64,000 bases of DNA from an uncultured Clostridia bacterium (GTDB taxonomy: Bacteria; Bacillota; Clostridia; Christensenellales; Aristaeellaceae), in contig CAMKJS010000002.1 of assembly GCA_946413245.1 (NCBI GenBank), positions 22,695 through 86,694 of the forward strand, in the 5' to 3' direction. The position numbers were made by a program, and so were the translations under genes. Positions 25,537 to 35,284 of the stretch are shown in pieces. The first letter of the stretch is position 1. Every line of letters begins with the position of its first letter. The notes under the pieces were generated by a model. That model did no database searches. It saw only the letters and a list, made by a program, of their open reading frames with translations, and was not told the origin of the DNA.

Positions 25537-25590
25537 AAAAGCCCTGCCGCTCCCAGGGGATACCCCGGGCCGCGGCAGGGCTTTTTTATT
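25537..25590. terminator. Bidirectional terminator between adh and fucI
   Basis: GCCCTGCCGC (25541-25550) pairs with GCGGCAGGGC (25572-25581). On the plus strand it is followed by TTTTTTATTTT and on the minus strand by TTTTCC. It serves the two convergent genes, more strongly the alcohol dehydrogenase. Confidence 0.9.
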
Positions 25591-25598
25591 TTCCCGAA

Positions 25599-27401
25599 TT
25601 ATTTCATATAGAACGGGCCGTAGGCCGCGCAGGCGCGGTAGTCCGCGCTTTCTTTGTCCATGCCGAAAGCGTTCCAGCAGGCCGGGCGGTAGATTTTCTC
25701 CACCGGCACGTTATGCAGCGCAACGGGGATGCGCAGCATGGACGCCATGGTGATCAGATCCGCGCCGATATGGCCGTAACTGATCGCGCCGTGGTTGGCA
25801 CCCCAGCAGTTCATGACCTCGTAAGCGGTCCTGAAGGGGCTGCCCTCCCGGCCGTCACAGCGGGGCGTAAACCAGGTGCAGGGCCAGGTGTAGTCCGTGC
25901 GCTTCCACAGGATATCCGTCACCTCGTCCGGAAGCTCCACAGTCCAGCCTTCGGCGATCTGGAGCATCGGGCCCAGGCCGTCCACCAGATTCAGCCGGAT
26001 CATCGTGGCAGGCATGGTGCAATCGGTGATGAAGCGGGAGGAGTATCCGCCGCCGCGGAAATAGCCCAGATCCGCGTAGTTCCAGGTGGTATGCTCCATG
26101 ATGGCTTTCTGGTCCGCTTCGGTAACTTCATACCACGGCTTCATCAGGCGGTTCCCCTCCGGATCGCGTGCCTGCCCGTTGGCGTCCAGACAGCACGCAC
26201 CGGAATTGATCAGGTGAATCAGCCCGCCGTTCTCCCGAACGACGCCTTCGACCTCATAGCCGGTCACGCGCTTCACCGCCTCGGGGCTCCAGTAGGTGCG
26301 CACGTCGGCAAACATCTGGGCCCGGTTGGTCAGCAGCTTCATGAACATCATACCCAGGCCGTTCAGCACGTCGTTCTCGGTAGCCAGCACATAGGGCTCC
26401 CTGGCGCCGTTATGGTCGAAGGAGGTGTTCAGCATCGCCTCCGGGAAATCGCAGTTCGGATAAAAATCAGTCCACTGGCGCTGCCCCTGGAAACCGGCAG
26501 CCAGCGCGTTGTGACCCACCATTTCCTCTTCATTGCCCTTGGGCAGGTTGGGATTGCCGTTCATCAGATCTTTGATGATCAGGTACATCTTCAGGGTAAA
26601 CTCCCAGTCCCTGTCCTTCTGCTCCCGGCTGCGCTGCAGCGCTTCGGGGTTTTTGTCGAAGCCTTCCTTCACATGGATATCCGCCCACGCCTTCAGCTTT
26701 GCATATTCCTTCTCGTCGTAAATGCCCTCGGTCATTCGCCGGATGATTTCCACCTCGTCCACGGATTCCACGCGCATTCCTAGATATTCCTCGATAAACT
26801 TCGAGTCGATAATGGATCCTCCGATGCCCATGCAGATGGAACCGATTTGCAGATAGCTCTTGCCACGCATGGTGGCCGCCGCCACGGCGGCACAGCCGAA
26901 CCGGAGCAGCTTTTCCTTTACGTCCTCCGGAATCACAGTATCGTCCGCGTCCTGCACCTCATGGCCGTAAATCCCGAAGGCCGGCAAACCTTTCTGCGCG
27001 TGGGTAGCCAGAACGGAGGCCAGGTATACGGCGCCGGGGCGTTCCGTACCGTTCAGGCCCCAGACAGCCTTGATCGTGTTCCGGTCCATGTCCATGGTCT
27101 CGGAGCCGTAACACCAGCAGGGCGTCACAGTGAGGGTGATCGCGACGCCTTCGCGGCGAAACTTCTCCTCGCAGGCGGCGGATTCGCCGACACGGCCGAT
27201 GGTGGTATCGGCGATAACCACCTTCACCGGCTCGCCGTTGGAATAGCGCAGATTCTCCTCATACAGTTTTGCGGCGGATTTCGCCATGTTCATAGTCTGG
27301 TCTTCGAGGCTTTCGCGCACCTTCAGCGCGCCGCGGCGTCCGTCGATCACGGGACGGATGCCGATAACCGGATAACTGCCTGCATACCTGTTCGCTGCCA
27401 T
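25599..27401 (-). CDS. fucI: L-fucose isomerase
   Basis: Converts L-fucose to L-fuculose in the cytoplasm, the first step of fucose breakdown, and usually also acts on D-arabinose. At 600 residues it is close to the E. coli enzyme (591). Recognisable segments are the N-terminal [24 protein letters not shown], the metal-ligand region [12 protein letters not shown] and the late [25 protein letters not shown] with the conserved histidine. The start at 27401 has AGGAGG at the right distance. No fucK, fucA or fucose permease is adjacent, which is unusual since fuc genes normally cluster. Hence fucose use depends on unlinked genes. Confidence 0.95.
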   Translation of the reverse strand: MAANRYAGSYPVIGIRPVIDGRRGALKVRESLEDQTMNMAKSAAKLYEENLRYSNGEPVKVVIADTTIGRVGESAACEEKFRREGVAITLTVTPCWCYGSETMDMDRNTIKAVWGLNGTERPGAVYLASVLATHAQKGLPAFGIYGHEVQDADDTVIPEDVKEKLLRFGCAAVAAATMRGKSYLQIGSICMGIGGSIIDSKFIEEYLGMRVESVDEVEIIRRMTEGIYDEKEYAKLKAWADIHVKEGFDKNPEALQRSREQKDRDWEFTLKMYLIIKDLMNGNPNLPKGNEEEMVGHNALAAGFQGQRQWTDFYPNCDFPEAMLNTSFDHNGAREPYVLATENDVLNGLGMMFMKLLTNRAQMFADVRTYWSPEAVKRVTGYEVEGVVRENGGLIHLINSGACCLDANGQARDPEGNRLMKPWYEVTEADQKAIMEHTTWNYADLGYFRGGGYSSRFITDCTMPATMIRLNLVDGLGPMLQIAEGWTVELPDEVTDILWKRTDYTWPCTWFTPRCDGREGSPFRTAYEVMNCWGANHGAISYGHIGADLITMASMLRIPVALHNVPVEKIYRPACWNAFGMDKESADYRACAAYGPFYMK

Positions 27402-27478
27402 TTTTTCATCCTCCTGATATGGTTCTGTTCGGTTCTCCGTGTGGTTCATATGATGATGGGACGGTTTCGTCTGTTTTT

Positions 27479-27487
27479 ATCATACCA
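27479..27487 (-). promoter_or_regulatory. Candidate extended -10 promoter of fucI
   Basis: TGG-TATGAT on the minus strand, about 80 bases before the fucI start. There is no good -35 at the usual spacing, so recognition would rest on the extended -10 (TGnTATnnT), a pattern that recurs in this window. Confidence 0.45.
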
Positions 27488-27496
27488 TATCCGGGA

Positions 27497-27529
27497 ATAA
27501 AAAAGAAGAAGAATCCGAAAAACGGATTC
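27497..27529 (-). terminator. Intrinsic terminator after the PspC gene
   Basis: GAATCCG-TTTTT-CGGATTC on the minus strand, followed by TTCTTCTTTTTTATT. It lies about 30 bases past the stop of the small PspC gene and ahead of the fucI promoter. Confidence 0.8.
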
Positions 27530-27558
27530 TTGAAATACAGAACGGTGATCCCGATCGT

Positions 27559-27729
27559 TTATTCCTCCGGCATGATCAGAGCCGCGATCAGATACGCGAC
27601 GATTCCGATACCGGATATAACCACCAGGATCCTGACCAGCGCTGAGCTTATGCCCAGATACTCCGCAATACCGCCGCATACACCGGCAATCCACTTGTCT
27701 GTCTTGCTTCTGTGCAGTCTCTTTTCCAT
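27559..27729 (-). CDS. PspC-domain small membrane protein (not in the ORF track)
   Basis: A 56-residue protein missed by the ORF list because of its length. It is an almost complete PspC domain and nothing else: a basic start MEKRLHRSKTDKWIAGVCGG, then IAEYLGISSALVRILVVI and a second hydrophobic run ending IAALIMPEE. The KWIAGVCGGIAEYLG core is diagnostic for PspC, a membrane stress-sensing partner in Psp and LiaFSR-type systems. GGGGG upstream of the ATG serves as ribosome site. It is followed by its own terminator. It lies downstream of the PadR/DUF4097 pair, in keeping with a small envelope-stress module. Confidence 0.85.
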   Translation of the reverse strand: MEKRLHRSKTDKWIAGVCGGIAEYLGISSALVRILVVISGIGIVAYLIAALIMPEE

Positions 27730-27768
27730 GTTCCGATCCCCCTGTTTATATATTGGGCTACCGTATTT

Positions 27769-27797
27769 ATTATAGCCGGGCTGCGGGATTCCCGCAA
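27769..27797 (-). promoter_or_regulatory. Promoter of the PspC gene
   Basis: TTGCGG (27797-27792), 17-bp spacer, TATAAT (27774-27769) on the minus strand. The -35 and spacer lie inside the hairpin at 27775-27818, an odd arrangement that may let DNA or RNA structure affect its use. Confidence 0.55.
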
Positions 27798-27827
27798 CCG
27801 GGGATTCCGCAGCCCGGCTTTTGTTTT
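27775..27827 (+). terminator. Strong hairpin with plus-strand T-run
   Basis: GCCGGGCTGCGG (27775-27786) pairs fully with CCGCAGCCCGGC (27807-27818), followed on the plus strand by TTTTGTTTT. No plus-strand gene precedes it, so it would stop antisense transcription into the DUF4097 gene. On the minus strand it follows the DUF4097 stop but lacks a T-run there. Confidence 0.6.
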
Positions 27828-29022
27828 ACCCCTTCTGAATCCGGATATCGCCGCTGACGGTTCTGGCCCGCAGCTTCAGCGGAGCGATTTCCCCGGCGTC
27901 CTCGACGTCGCAGTCGATTTCTCCGATGGTCGTCGAGATGCTGACCGCGGCCGGAGCACAGTCGTCCGGCAGCGTAACGGACACATCCCCGCTGGTGGAT
28001 TCCGCGCTCACCGTTCCGGACGGCGCCTGCTGCAGCTGAAGATTCACGTCGCCGCTGACGCTCTTGCCCTGTACGTCCACCGCTGTTCCGTCAAAATCCA
28101 CGTCACCGCTGACGCTCTTGCAAAGCAGCTCTCCGAAATCGCCTTCCACATCCACGTCGCCGCTGATGGCGCTGGCTTCACATTTCCGGGCAAAGGCGGA
28201 GCTGATCCGGATATCGCCGCTGGCGGAAGAGGCAAACAGTTTGTCCAGTTCGTCCTTCACAGAGCAGACCAGCTCCACGTCGCCGCTGGCTGTGCGCAGC
28301 GTGATTTCCGGAATTCCGTGCGGCGCAGCCTCCACGTCGCCGCTGCTGGCGTTGATTTCCAGCACGGAGATCAGCTTTTCCGGCACCCGGATCTCAATCA
28401 GTTCGTCGCTGAAGAAGGAGCCGTTGTTCACCCGGTCCATCACCATATGGACGGTTTTGTCCATAATGGTTCTTACCTTGCCCAGCAGCTCGTTCAGTGT
28501 CATATCCATCACGCGCTGGCCCTGCTCCACAGCTTCCTCGCCGGCGTTCTTCATCTCGTCCGTTACCCGCACGGTCTCCACCGCCAGGGTATCACCCTGC
28601 CGCTCCGCGCGGATTTCCTCCGGCATTTCGCAGCGGATCTCAATGCGGTCCCCTTCGGTGGAAGTAACTTTCACGTCATGCGATCCGGCGTCCACCCGGA
28701 TCCGGCAGATGCCCTCAGCGGAATAAGTGCGCACTGTGTCGTCCGTTTCCTCCGCGTCCGCGGCGCTGTCCCGCTGCTCCGCGGATATTTCGTCCGCTTC
28801 TGTTTTCTCCCGTTTCGGATACTGGTCGATTACGTCCTGCATACCGTTCAGGCTTTCCTTCACGGCTGCCGCTGCATTCTCTTCAGACATCCCGCTGTCA
28901 ACCAGATCCTGAAAATGTTCCTGGCAGTTGAGCATGAGTTCATCGTGCATGGCTTTGGTTTCTTCGTTCTGCACCACGTCCCGGAACAGCAGATTTACCA
29001 TTTCACTGATCGTCTTATTCAT
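27826..29022 (-). CDS. DUF4097 beta-strand-repeat protein with DUF1700-like N-terminus
   Basis: A 398-residue protein without signal peptide or membrane helix. The first 70 residues are helical and acidic, resembling the DUF1700-type partner of PadR regulators (MSEENAAAAVKESLNG). The C-terminal 280 residues are a DUF4097 right-handed beta-helix, with at least eight turns carrying the repeated SGDV or SGDI step (for example ASSGDVEAA, ISGDVDVEG, VSGDVNLQL). LiaG-like proteins of envelope-stress modules share this domain. It is translated 13 bases after the PadR gene and is surely in its operon. The function of the domain is not known, and membrane-surface binding or signalling is an inference. 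Confidence 0.85.
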   Translation of the reverse strand: MNKTISEMVNLLFRDVVQNEETKAMHDELMLNCQEHFQDLVDSGMSEENAAAAVKESLNGMQDVIDQYPKREKTEADEISAEQRDSAADAEETDDTVRTYSAEGICRIRVDAGSHDVKVTSTEGDRIEIRCEMPEEIRAERQGDTLAVETVRVTDEMKNAGEEAVEQGQRVMDMTLNELLGKVRTIMDKTVHMVMDRVNNGSFFSDELIEIRVPEKLISVLEINASSGDVEAAPHGIPEITLRTASGDVELVCSVKDELDKLFASSASGDIRISSAFARKCEASAISGDVDVEGDFGELLCKSVSGDVDFDGTAVDVQGKSVSGDVNLQLQQAPSGTVSAESTSGDVSVTLPDDCAPAAVSISTTIGEIDCDVEDAGEIAPLKLRARTVSGDIRIQKG

Positions 29023-29035
29023 GAATCATTCCTCC

Positions 29036-29362
29036 TCATCCGTAAATCAGTCGGTTCAGTAGTTCCTTGGTTTCTTCCCAGGCCTGCGTCTCTTCTTCCA
29101 GACGCCGGCGTCCCTGCTCTGTCAGCGCGTAATAGCGGCGCCTGGCGCCGATGTCCTCGTTTCCCCAGTAGGAACGGATCAGGCCGGCTTCTTCCATGCG
29201 CCGGAAAGCCGTGTACAGCGTGGCTTCCTTCAGTTCCACACTGCCGCTGCTGATTTCGGAAACCTGTTTGTTGATCCGGTATCCGTAGCTGTCCTCCTCC
29301 GCCAGACGGCGCAGAAGAATCACATCCGTGTACCCCCGAAGTAAATCCGCAGAAAGCTTCAT
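29036..29362 (-). CDS. PadR-family transcription regulator
   Basis: A 108-residue winged-helix repressor. The DNA-binding part is LLRRLAEEDSYGYRINKQVSE with the ELKEATLYTAFRRMEEAGLI recognition region and wing GARRRYYALTEQG, followed by a C-terminal dimerisation helix. This is the short subfamily-1 PadR (no long effector domain), commonly encoded just before DUF1700/DUF4097 genes in Bacillota. GGAGGTGA precedes the ATG. It probably represses its own operon from the ATGT-N6-ACAT site near its promoter. Confidence 0.9.
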   Translation of the reverse strand: MKLSADLLRGYTDVILLRRLAEEDSYGYRINKQVSEISSGSVELKEATLYTAFRRMEEAGLIRSYWGNEDIGARRRYYALTEQGRRRLEEETQAWEETKELLNRLIYG

Positions 29363-29379
29363 TCGCTCACCTCCTCGTG

Positions 29380-29420
29380 ATGTCGATATACATTATATTC
29401 ATATCTACCTCGTCTGTCAA
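29380..29420 (-). promoter_or_regulatory. Consensus promoter and putative operator of the PadR operon
   Basis: TTGACA (29420-29415), 17-bp spacer, TATAAT (29397-29392): a perfect sigma-A promoter on the minus strand. The dyad ATGT-CGATAT-ACAT (29380-29393) overlaps the -10 and start site and resembles PadR-type ATGT...ACAT operators, though with six rather than eight bases between half-sites. Confidence 0.78.
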
Positions 29421-29484
29421 TGTATTTCTTCAGAAAATTTATTTTATTCAGTAAATGTTTTCTCTCCGGAAAGGAAAAGTATTG

Positions 29485-29552
29485 TATAATAGGTTCGTTA
29501 CCGTGCGTTCTCCCGCCGCTGAACCTGTTATTGCCCTGCTCCGGGAGAGCAG
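29485..29552 (+). promoter_or_regulatory. Possible promoter and structured leader of the DUF5058 operon
   Basis: TATAAT at 29485-29490 has no good -35. Downstream are CTGCTC-CGGGA-GAGCAG (29536-29552) and an alternative pairing TCTCCCG (29509-29515) with CGGGAGA (29542-29548) that would exclude it. No known riboswitch is recognised. This 213-bp gap holds nothing else that I can see. Confidence 0.35.
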
Positions 29553-29576
29553 AAAACCGAAAGAAGGGTTGATTGG

Positions 29577-30323
29577 ATGTCCGTACTGGATCAACTGAAC
29601 GGAACCGGGATTTATCTGATCTGCGGCGGGATCGTGCTGTTCATCGCCGCGGTCTGCGTCGTGTTTATGGTTCGGGCCTGGAAAGCGGGAAAAGCGCTTG
29701 GAATGGATCCTGTGCGCATGAAACGGGCCATCGCCTCCAGCGCCACCTTCTCCGTGCTGCCCAGCGTGGGCATTTTGCTGGGTGTGCTGGCTCTCAGCGG
29801 CAGCCTCGGCATACCGTGGCCCTGGCTGCGCCTGAGCGTGATCGGCGCCCTGCATTATGAGACCCAGGTGGCGGACGCCGCCGCGGAGCAGCTTGGTATC
29901 CGCCTGGGCATGGATCCCATGACCACCCAGGCCTTTTCCACCATCGCCCTGCTGATGAGCGTATGCATCATGTGGGGCATGGTGCTGGCCACCCTGTTCA
30001 ACCGGAAATACCTGAACCGCCTGCAGGGAAAGGATCCGGCAGCCAAGAAGAGCGGCGGCTTCGGCGATTTCGCCATGGTCGCCATGTTCATCGGTATGGT
30101 CAGCGCCTATCTGGGCAGCTACCTGGGCGGATTCGTTTCCGGGAAAGGCCGTTTCACTTTCGCCGGCAGCTGGACGCCCCTGCTGGTGGCGGCAGTCGCT
30201 GCTCTGGCCATGGCCGGGTTCACCTGGCTGGCTGAAAAGAAGCACTGGGATTGGCTGGACAATTTCTCCATTGCCGGAAGCATGTTGCTGGGAATGCTTG
30301 CAGCTGTACTGGCCGGACAGTGA
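29577..30323 (+). CDS. DUF5058 family membrane protein
   Basis: A 248-residue polytopic protein with about six hydrophobic segments and no signal peptide, matching the DUF5058 family of Gram-positive anaerobes. Polar residues sit within the membrane region (LHYETQVADAAAEQLG, then TQAFSTIALLMS), suggesting a transport or channel role. AAGAAGGG precedes the ATG. It is followed 15 bases later by a second membrane protein and then an M20 peptidase overlapping by four bases, so the three are co-transcribed. A peptide or amino-acid-conjugate transporter made of the two membrane proteins, feeding the peptidase, is an inference from order only. Confidence 0.8.
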   Translation: MSVLDQLNGTGIYLICGGIVLFIAAVCVVFMVRAWKAGKALGMDPVRMKRAIASSATFSVLPSVGILLGVLALSGSLGIPWPWLRLSVIGALHYETQVADAAAEQLGIRLGMDPMTTQAFSTIALLMSVCIMWGMVLATLFNRKYLNRLQGKDPAAKKSGGFGDFAMVAMFIGMVSAYLGSYLGGFVSGKGRFTFAGSWTPLLVAAVAALAMAGFTWLAEKKHWDWLDNFSIAGSMLLGMLAAVLAGQ

Positions 30324-30338
30324 GGGAGGAGGATTACC

Positions 30339-31012
30339 GTGGATAAACAGCAAGCCTATAACACATATATGAAAAACACCCACCGGCTGGGGCGGGCGGT
30401 TTCCTTGCTGACGCTAGCCATGCTGCTGGGAGCGCCGTTCCTGATCGGCAGCCTGCTGGGCACTATGCCGGATCTGGCCGCCGCGGCCCGGGGCTTCCTC
30501 TCCGTCGGCCTGGTATGGACAGTTTCCAGCGTGGTGGAATATCTGGTCTACACTCCGATGCTGGGCGCCGGCGGCAGCTATCTGGCCTTCATCACCGGCA
30601 ACCTGATCAATATGAAGATTCCCTGCGCCATGAATGCCCGGGAGCTGGTGGACGCCAAAACCGGCACCGCCGAGAACGAGGTGATTTCCACCCTGTCCAT
30701 CGCCACCTCATCCCTGGTCACCATCGTGGTGCTCGCCGCCGGCGTAGCCCTGATGATTCCGCTGCGCCCGGTACTGGAAAGCCCCGTGCTTGCGCCGGCC
30801 TTTGCCAATGTGGTTCCTGCCCTGTTCGGCGCTATGGCGTATAAGTATTACCGCAAGGATGTTCGGCTGGCCCTGGTGCCGCTGTGCTGCATGTCGCTCT
30901 TGTTCATGCTGGTGCCGTCCCTGACCTCCTCCACCAGCTTTATGATTATCCCCAGCGGCGCGCTGGCCATCGGCCTGAGCTGGCTGAAGTACCGGAAAGG
31001 AGCGAAGCAGGC

Positions 31013-31016
<4 letters not shown>
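30339..31016 (+). CDS. Polytopic membrane protein, partner of DUF5058
   Basis: A 225-residue protein with five or six membrane segments, GTG start behind GGGAGGAGG. Conserved-looking polar stretches are GNLINMKIPCAMNARELVD and GTAENEVISTLSIATSS between helices. I do not recognise a named family, although similar proteins next to DUF5058 are often labelled as channel-like. It shares the order E-x-x-x-I/F-S-T-I/L with its neighbour at an equivalent place, hinting at distant paralogy. Its stop overlaps the start of the M20 peptidase (ATGA). Confidence 0.7.
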
Positions 31017-32455
<1,439 letters not shown>

Positions 32456-33172
32456 TCATCCCCGGATATTCACAGCGGTACCGATGGAAACATACCGGTC
32501 CAGCACCGCCCGGAAATCCGTCCCTTCTTCCGCTTCTTCGTTGAGAATGCCGTTTACATGAAGCCGGACGCCTCCGCCCGGCAGCTTTTCCGTCTCCTTG
32601 TACCGGTCCCGAAAAAGGCCGCTGCGGGAGACGGAACGGTTCTCCAGGATACCTTTGCATTCCTCCGGTGGGCAGGCCGGAATATTTACATTGTAAATGG
32701 TACCGTAGGGCAGCTTCCGGCCGATCAGCATCCCGAGAATATCCGGCAGCACCTGCTCCGTCAGGCGGTGATCCTCCCCGAGCCCCTCGGACAGGGCAAT
32801 CGCCGGCACTCCCTGGTGCTTTGCCTCGAAGGCGGCACCGACCGTGCCCGAATACTGGAGATCCGTCGCGATATTATAGCCGGCATTGATCCCGGAAAGA
32901 ACGATATCCGGCTTCCGAGGCAGCAGATGCAGAATCCCGGCCCGGACGCAGTCCGCCGGCGTTCCGCTGCAGCTGAACGCCCGCACGCCTTCCACAGGAA
33001 AATCACAGGGCAGGAAATCAAGGTGCTCCCGCAGCGTAATACTGTGGGAGCACGCGCTTCTCTGCGCGTCCGGCGCGATCACCCATACCTCCCCGAAGGC
33101 CGCGGCAGCCCGTGCCAGACGAATCAGTCCCCCGTCCCGGATGCCGTCGTCATTGGTCAGCAGCAGAATCAT
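32456..33172 (-). CDS. surE: 5'/3'-nucleotidase SurE
   Basis: Survival protein E, a cytoplasmic divalent-metal phosphatase acting on nucleoside monophosphates and short polyphosphates. It has the defining motifs in order: LLTNDDGI at the start (metal ligands D, D), PDAQRSACSHSIT, SCSGTPADCV and VLSGINAGYN. At 238 residues it is of normal length. The stop codon abuts the stop of the convergent M20 peptidase gene (TGATCA shared junction), with no terminator between. It is 18 bases downstream of the LURP-one gene and probably co-transcribed with it. Confidence 0.95.
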   Translation of the reverse strand: MILLLTNDDGIRDGGLIRLARAAAAFGEVWVIAPDAQRSACSHSITLREHLDFLPCDFPVEGVRAFSCSGTPADCVRAGILHLLPRKPDIVLSGINAGYNIATDLQYSGTVGAAFEAKHQGVPAIALSEGLGEDHRLTEQVLPDILGMLIGRKLPYGTIYNVNIPACPPEECKGILENRSVSRSGLFRDRYKETEKLPGGGVRLHVNGILNEEAEEGTDFRAVLDRYVSIGTAVNIRG

Positions 33173-33190
33173 GAAACCCTCCCCCGCCGC

Positions 33191-33814
33191 TCAGTTGCTC
33201 GCGGCTGAAGCCGAAGAAGAGGAAGAGAAGCTGGAAGAGGAAGATCTGATTCTCTCCCGGTCCCGGATCATATGCTGCAGGGTCACCAGAATGGCCACCA
33301 CGATCTTTTCATACTCCGGCTGATAAAGATCCAGGCAGTATTTATCGTGGAGGGAAATCAGCTTCTGGCTGATCACCGCGATCACCTGCTCGTTCTGGTC
33401 GTAGATTTCAAAGTTCAGTGCCCAGACGTTGCCGCGCAGCTGCCAGCCGAGACCCTCGATATTGGTGATATCTTTTATAATGTGCCACAGCTCGTTGGAC
33501 AGCTCAAACTGAAAGCCGTCAGCCATGGTCACAAAGTGGCGCTGATGCAGCGAGAAAAACTTCCGTTCGATATGGGCCACCTGATTTCCGTCGCTGTCGG
33601 TTATATCCGTCTTGTCACGGATGGAAAAAAACTTGCTCTGGGCATGATAAAGCATCCGCTCATGCTCGTCGGTAATATCCTCGTGCGCGTGCAGCGAAAA
33701 GACCTTGGAAGTCGTAAACAGAGACTTCACCGGCTCCCCGAAGCATTCCACGTTGTTGACGTTGGCCTGTTCCCCCGCTTCCCGGAAACGGTGATACTTT
33801 GAAAAAACACCCAT
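33191..33814 (-). CDS. LURP-one-related (YxjI/tubby-like) protein
   Basis: A 207-residue cytoplasmic protein with the beta-barrel-around-helix pattern of LURP-one/YxjI: repeated strand pairs such as KFFSIRDKTDITDSDG, VAHIERKFFSLHQRHF and FEIYDQNEQVIAVISQKLISLHDKY. A hydrophobic helix VAILVTLQHMI follows. The last 18 residues are almost all serine, an unusual low-complexity tail. AAGGAGTAAAGAAGG precedes the ATG. A TATAAT at 33871-33876 on the minus strand may be its promoter, without a clear -35. The role of this family in bacteria is not established. Confidence 0.82.
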   Translation of the reverse strand: MGVFSKYHRFREAGEQANVNNVECFGEPVKSLFTTSKVFSLHAHEDITDEHERMLYHAQSKFFSIRDKTDITDSDGNQVAHIERKFFSLHQRHFVTMADGFQFELSNELWHIIKDITNIEGLGWQLRGNVWALNFEIYDQNEQVIAVISQKLISLHDKYCLDLYQPEYEKIVVAILVTLQHMIRDRERIRSSSSSFSSSSSASAASN

Positions 33815-33931
33815 CCTTCTTTACTCCCTTCGGCCCGGTCCTCATTCCCTGTACGGACCGGCTCTGATATATTATACGCAATATTGGATCATCTGGCATC
33901 ATAAAAGCAGGCCCAAAGCCGGCGATATGCA

Positions 33932-34444
33932 TCAGTTCCGGTGATTCTGCCCCGGCAGATCCTCCAGGATCACGGACCAGGCCTCAGTCAGCCTCTCCAG
34001 GGACCACTGCGCGTTCGCCGGACTGGTGGAGGGCAGGCAGAGCGCTTCCCGCCCGGTCACCGGCCGGATATGCTTCTCATACTGCCGGAAGGATTCCTTC
34101 CCGTTGCAGCAGATCCGACGGATCGGCGCGTGATCCAGAATCACCCGCAGGTCGTTCGCCTTCACTTCCCGGATGCTGGCGTCGGAGGAGCCCGTAATCA
34201 CGCAGCTGGCGATGGAATCCCACAGCGCCAGACCGTGGGTCAGGATCAGTTCCCGTTTTTCCTCTGTCGTCCCCGGGGGCTCCTGCCCGAACAGGGCTGC
34301 CATTACCTTCCAGAACCGGTTCTGCGGATGGCCGTAGAAAAACTGCTGCTCCCGGGATTTGACGGATGGGAAGGAGCCGAGAATCAGCACCCGGCTGTGT
34401 TCGCTGAAGAGCGGTCCGAAAGGATGCTCAATCCGCTGCGCCAT
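33932..34444 (-). CDS. DNA-deoxyinosine glycosylase (family 6 uracil-DNA glycosylase)
   Basis: Base-excision repair enzyme of 170 residues removing hypoxanthine arising from adenine deamination. The signature segments are RVLILGSFPSVKSR, FFYGHPQNRFWKVM (catalytic asparagine region) and LCLPSTSPANAQWSLERL, with the central SSDASIREV stretch of the HDG branch. Length matches the family. GGAAG upstream of the ATG is an acceptable ribosome site. It lies 36 bases after an ABC permease gene, which looks like positional rather than functional linkage. Confidence 0.88.
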   Translation of the reverse strand: MAQRIEHPFGPLFSEHSRVLILGSFPSVKSREQQFFYGHPQNRFWKVMAALFGQEPPGTTEEKRELILTHGLALWDSIASCVITGSSDASIREVKANDLRVILDHAPIRRICCNGKESFRQYEKHIRPVTGREALCLPSTSPANAQWSLERLTEAWSVILEDLPGQNHRN

Positions 34445-34480
34445 TTTTTTCTTCCTTTCATATACCGGTGTGCCGGTAAA

Positions 34481-35281
34481 TCAGCTCCCCGTGGAACGGT
34501 AAAAGCGCATAGCGCCCTGGAACCAGAGCCAGATCAGCCCGAAGACCGCCACCCCGGACAGCGGGGTTATGTATACCGTCCAGGCAGGCCAGTCGTACAG
34601 CGGTTTCCCCAGGATCACGGAACCCGGCAGCTGCAGGGTCAGCGCGAAAGGCGCCACGACCGTGAACAGGATCCGCAGCGGTCTGGGAAACGCGTCGATC
34701 GGATACTCGCACGCGCTCCGGCCGCCGTAGGTCAGCGCGTTCACCAGCTCCACGGATTTCACGCTGTGAATGCAGAAAATCGCTTCAATCATGAACAGGC
34801 CCTGGATCAGGCAGCTCCCGCACAGGATTGCCTCCGCCATCAGCAGCGCCTTCCCCGCCGTCCACTGCACCGCGGACATGCGGCACCCGATCACCAGGGA
34901 TACGACGCCCACGGCGATGCAGGTAATCCGCCTGGGATCCGCCGCGCTGCAGATCACCTGAGTCAGTATGCCCCGGGGCCGGGCCAGGAACGTATCCAGC
35001 TGTCCGGTCCGGATCAGGTACGGAAAGTTCCCGGTAATCCCCCTGGCGAAACACTCCGTCAGATAGAACGTCACGGCCATCAGGCCGAAAAAAAAGTACA
35101 GATCACCGGCTTCCCACCGGTTCATCCGCTCGAAGCGGTCCACCAGCAGGATCACCGCCAGCATCTCGCCGCCCTCCATCACCAGCTGAGCCGCCGTCTG
35201 CATCAGGAAGGACAGCGGATACTGCGTCTGGCTTTTGATCTGCATGCGCATGGCGTGCAGATAGAGCTTGATCACATCCAT
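34481..35281 (-). CDS. ABC-2 type exporter permease (second)
   Basis: A 266-residue membrane protein with about six helices, of the ABC-2 permease group (DUF990 type) that occurs as a pair of permeases with one ATPase. The family features FARGITGNFPYLIRTGQLDTFLARPRG near residue 77 and PIDAFPRPLRILFTVVAPFALTLQLPG in the last third are plain. It begins three bases after the stop of the first permease gene. The pair probably forms a heterodimeric exporter channel. Substrate is unknown; related systems are often annotated for antibiotic or lipid export. Confidence 0.85.
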   Translation of the reverse strand: MDVIKLYLHAMRMQIKSQTQYPLSFLMQTAAQLVMEGGEMLAVILLVDRFERMNRWEAGDLYFFFGLMAVTFYLTECFARGITGNFPYLIRTGQLDTFLARPRGILTQVICSAADPRRITCIAVGVVSLVIGCRMSAVQWTAGKALLMAEAILCGSCLIQGLFMIEAIFCIHSVKSVELVNALTYGGRSACEYPIDAFPRPLRILFTVVAPFALTLQLPGSVILGKPLYDWPAWTVYITPLSGVAVFGLIWLWFQGAMRFYRSTGS

Positions 35282-35284
35282 TTC

